Shown here: piece by piece, positions 63,259-64,000 of the stretch
How the letters are laid out: every line of letters begins with the position of its first letter
How positions within the stretch are numbered: the first letter of the stretch is position 1
NCBI GenBank assembly: GCA_017516315.1
Contig: JAFXDE010000024.1
Location: 1 to 64,000 of the forward strand
DNA from: Clostridia bacterium
GTDB lineage: Bacteria > Bacillota > Clostridia > Oscillospirales > Acutalibacteraceae
Length of the DNA stretch: 64,000 nucleotides
Reading direction: 5' to 3'
Notes under the pieces: model-generated
Databases searched by the model: none
Seen by the model: only the letters and a program-made list of their open reading frames with translations
Told to the model about the DNA's origin: nothing
Made by a program: the position numbers and the translations under genes

Positions 63259-64000
63259 ATGAAGCCTTTCTTCCTCTTTTCTAAAGAAGAATCGGACACG
63301 AAGGTAGCCAATAACCGACTGCTTTCCCATGCGATAGGTCTTACGGGCCAGAATATGGCATACAGCCTTGTCTCCAGCAGACTTTTCGTTTTCCTTAACA
63401 CCGTTCTCGGTATTCCTGCCGAAAAAACGGGTATCATTACGGGTGTCAGCACTATGTGGGATGCCATCAATGACCCTCTTATCGGCTCACTTATGGACCA
63501 CAGAAAGCACAGGCCCGGCCATAAGCTTCGTCCTTTTCTTTTATGGACGCCGATTTTTATCGGTATTCTCGTAACGATGATGTTCATTGACTGGGGTTTT
63601 GACACAAACAAGACTATTCTTTACATACTCATCCTTTATATCCTTTTCGATACCTTCTATTCCTTCCAGGATATCGCTATATGGGGTATGGCATCACTTT
63701 CCAGTCCCTCCTCTGATGAGCGAAGGCGAGTAGCTCAGTGGATAAGCATCGGCGCCGGTCTCGGCGGCACCATCGCAGGTCTCTTCCCCATGTTTAAGGA
63801 TATGTTCGTCAGAGGCGATGTGATGAGTGAAAAGCACACTTATCTTTTCTTTGCCTGTATTTTCGGTATCGGAGGTATGCTTATTGCAATGCTGGCTTAC
63901 CGTATGAAGGAAAAGGTTATTGATGCAAATGCTCAGGAGGATATTCCTCCTGCCGAGAAATTCAGGGCAATGATGAAAACTCTCTGGAATCTCAGATATA
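63259..64000 (+). CDS. GPH-family sugar:cation symporter (5' part, runs off the window)
   Basis: 247 complete codons are visible from the ATG at 63259 (AAAGGAGAG before it); the gene continues beyond 64000. N-terminal LLSHAIGLTGQNMAYSLVS leads into the first helices, and DAINDPLIGSLMDHR followed by HKLRPFLLWTPI is the GPH signature region. Six helices fall in this part. It should import a glycoside with a cation. Its family relative is at 44548. Confidence 0.88.
   Translation, partial: MKPFFLFSKEESDTKVANNRLLSHAIGLTGQNMAYSLVSSRLFVFLNTVLGIPAEKTGIITGVSTMWDAINDPLIGSLMDHRKHRPGHKLRPFLLWTPIFIGILVTMMFIDWGFDTNKTILYILILYILFDTFYSFQDIAIWGMASLSSPSSDERRRVAQWISIGAGLGGTIAGLFPMFKDMFVRGDVMSEKHTYLFFACIFGIGGMLIAMLAYRMKEKVIDANAQEDIPPAEKFRAMMKTLWNLRY

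Overview
The window looks like a chromosomal segment of a gut-type, low-to-mid GC Firmicute of the class Clostridia (Oscillospiraceae-like). This is inferred from AGGAGG-type ribosome binding sites, textbook sigma-A promoters (TTGACA/TATAAT, 16-18 bp spacers), many hairpin-plus-T-run terminators, strictly anaerobic-style enzymes (Fe-S flavoenzyme, aconitase X, Cys-type sulfatase) and a glycan-oriented gene set (GH2, GH36, sulfatase, GPH sugar symporters). No rRNA, tRNA, prophage, complete insertion sequence or CRISPR array was recognised. Species-level placement is not possible by eye.

Layout. 1-1100: the 3' end of a chloramphenicol-acetyltransferase-like gene, a truncated minus-strand gene remnant, an unusual array of small palindromes that ends in a promoter, and a small membrane protein. 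1100-6600: a sulfatase, then an operon of an Old-Yellow-Enzyme/dienoyl-CoA-reductase-type flavoprotein with both subunits of aconitase X, suggesting a dehydration-then-reduction route for an unknown hydroxy acid. 6600-17900: a lipase-like hydrolase, thioredoxin reductase, a cell-wall operon (hydrolase, membrane-anchored MurF-like ligase, D-Ala-D-Ala ligase, glycerate kinase), and a minus-strand group (GtrA, glycosyltransferase, large unknown membrane protein, LysR regulator). 18000-32300: a TRAP-type permease without its binding protein, a sugar nucleotidyltransferase, two secreted fibronectin-III-like repeat proteins (polysaccharide deacetylase, transglutaminase-like), a frameshifted alpha-galactosidase with YbaK, MetY, YchF, an XRE regulator and Pth.

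32300-44500: RlmB, then a three-gene operon of a degenerate P-type-ATPase-like protein with an ABC ATPase and permease, a LacZ-type beta-galactosidase, an overlooked 46-residue ORF, an RNA methyltransferase, a NifX-like protein, pyruvate kinase and an MGMT-domain protein. 44500-55000: a GPH symporter, a decayed transporter, a PTS IIC-like membrane protein, HAD phosphatase, RsuA-type pseudouridine synthase, then xpt followed by a complete BMP-type nucleoside ABC importer, a coherent purine salvage unit. 55000-64000: a proline/threonine-linker surface protein, a hydrolase, a BlaI/BlaR1-like pair with two operator copies (the sensor gene is frameshifted), an EamA exporter, a DUF554 protein and the start of a second GPH symporter.

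Most genes are housekeeping or carbohydrate related. The parts that fit known descriptions least are the palindrome array at 441-595, the reductase/aconitase X operon and the pseudo-P-type-ATPase/ABC operon. Two single-base frameshifts (alpha-galactosidase, BlaR1-like) could be real lesions or assembly errors. All functional calls rest on motif recognition from the sequence alone.
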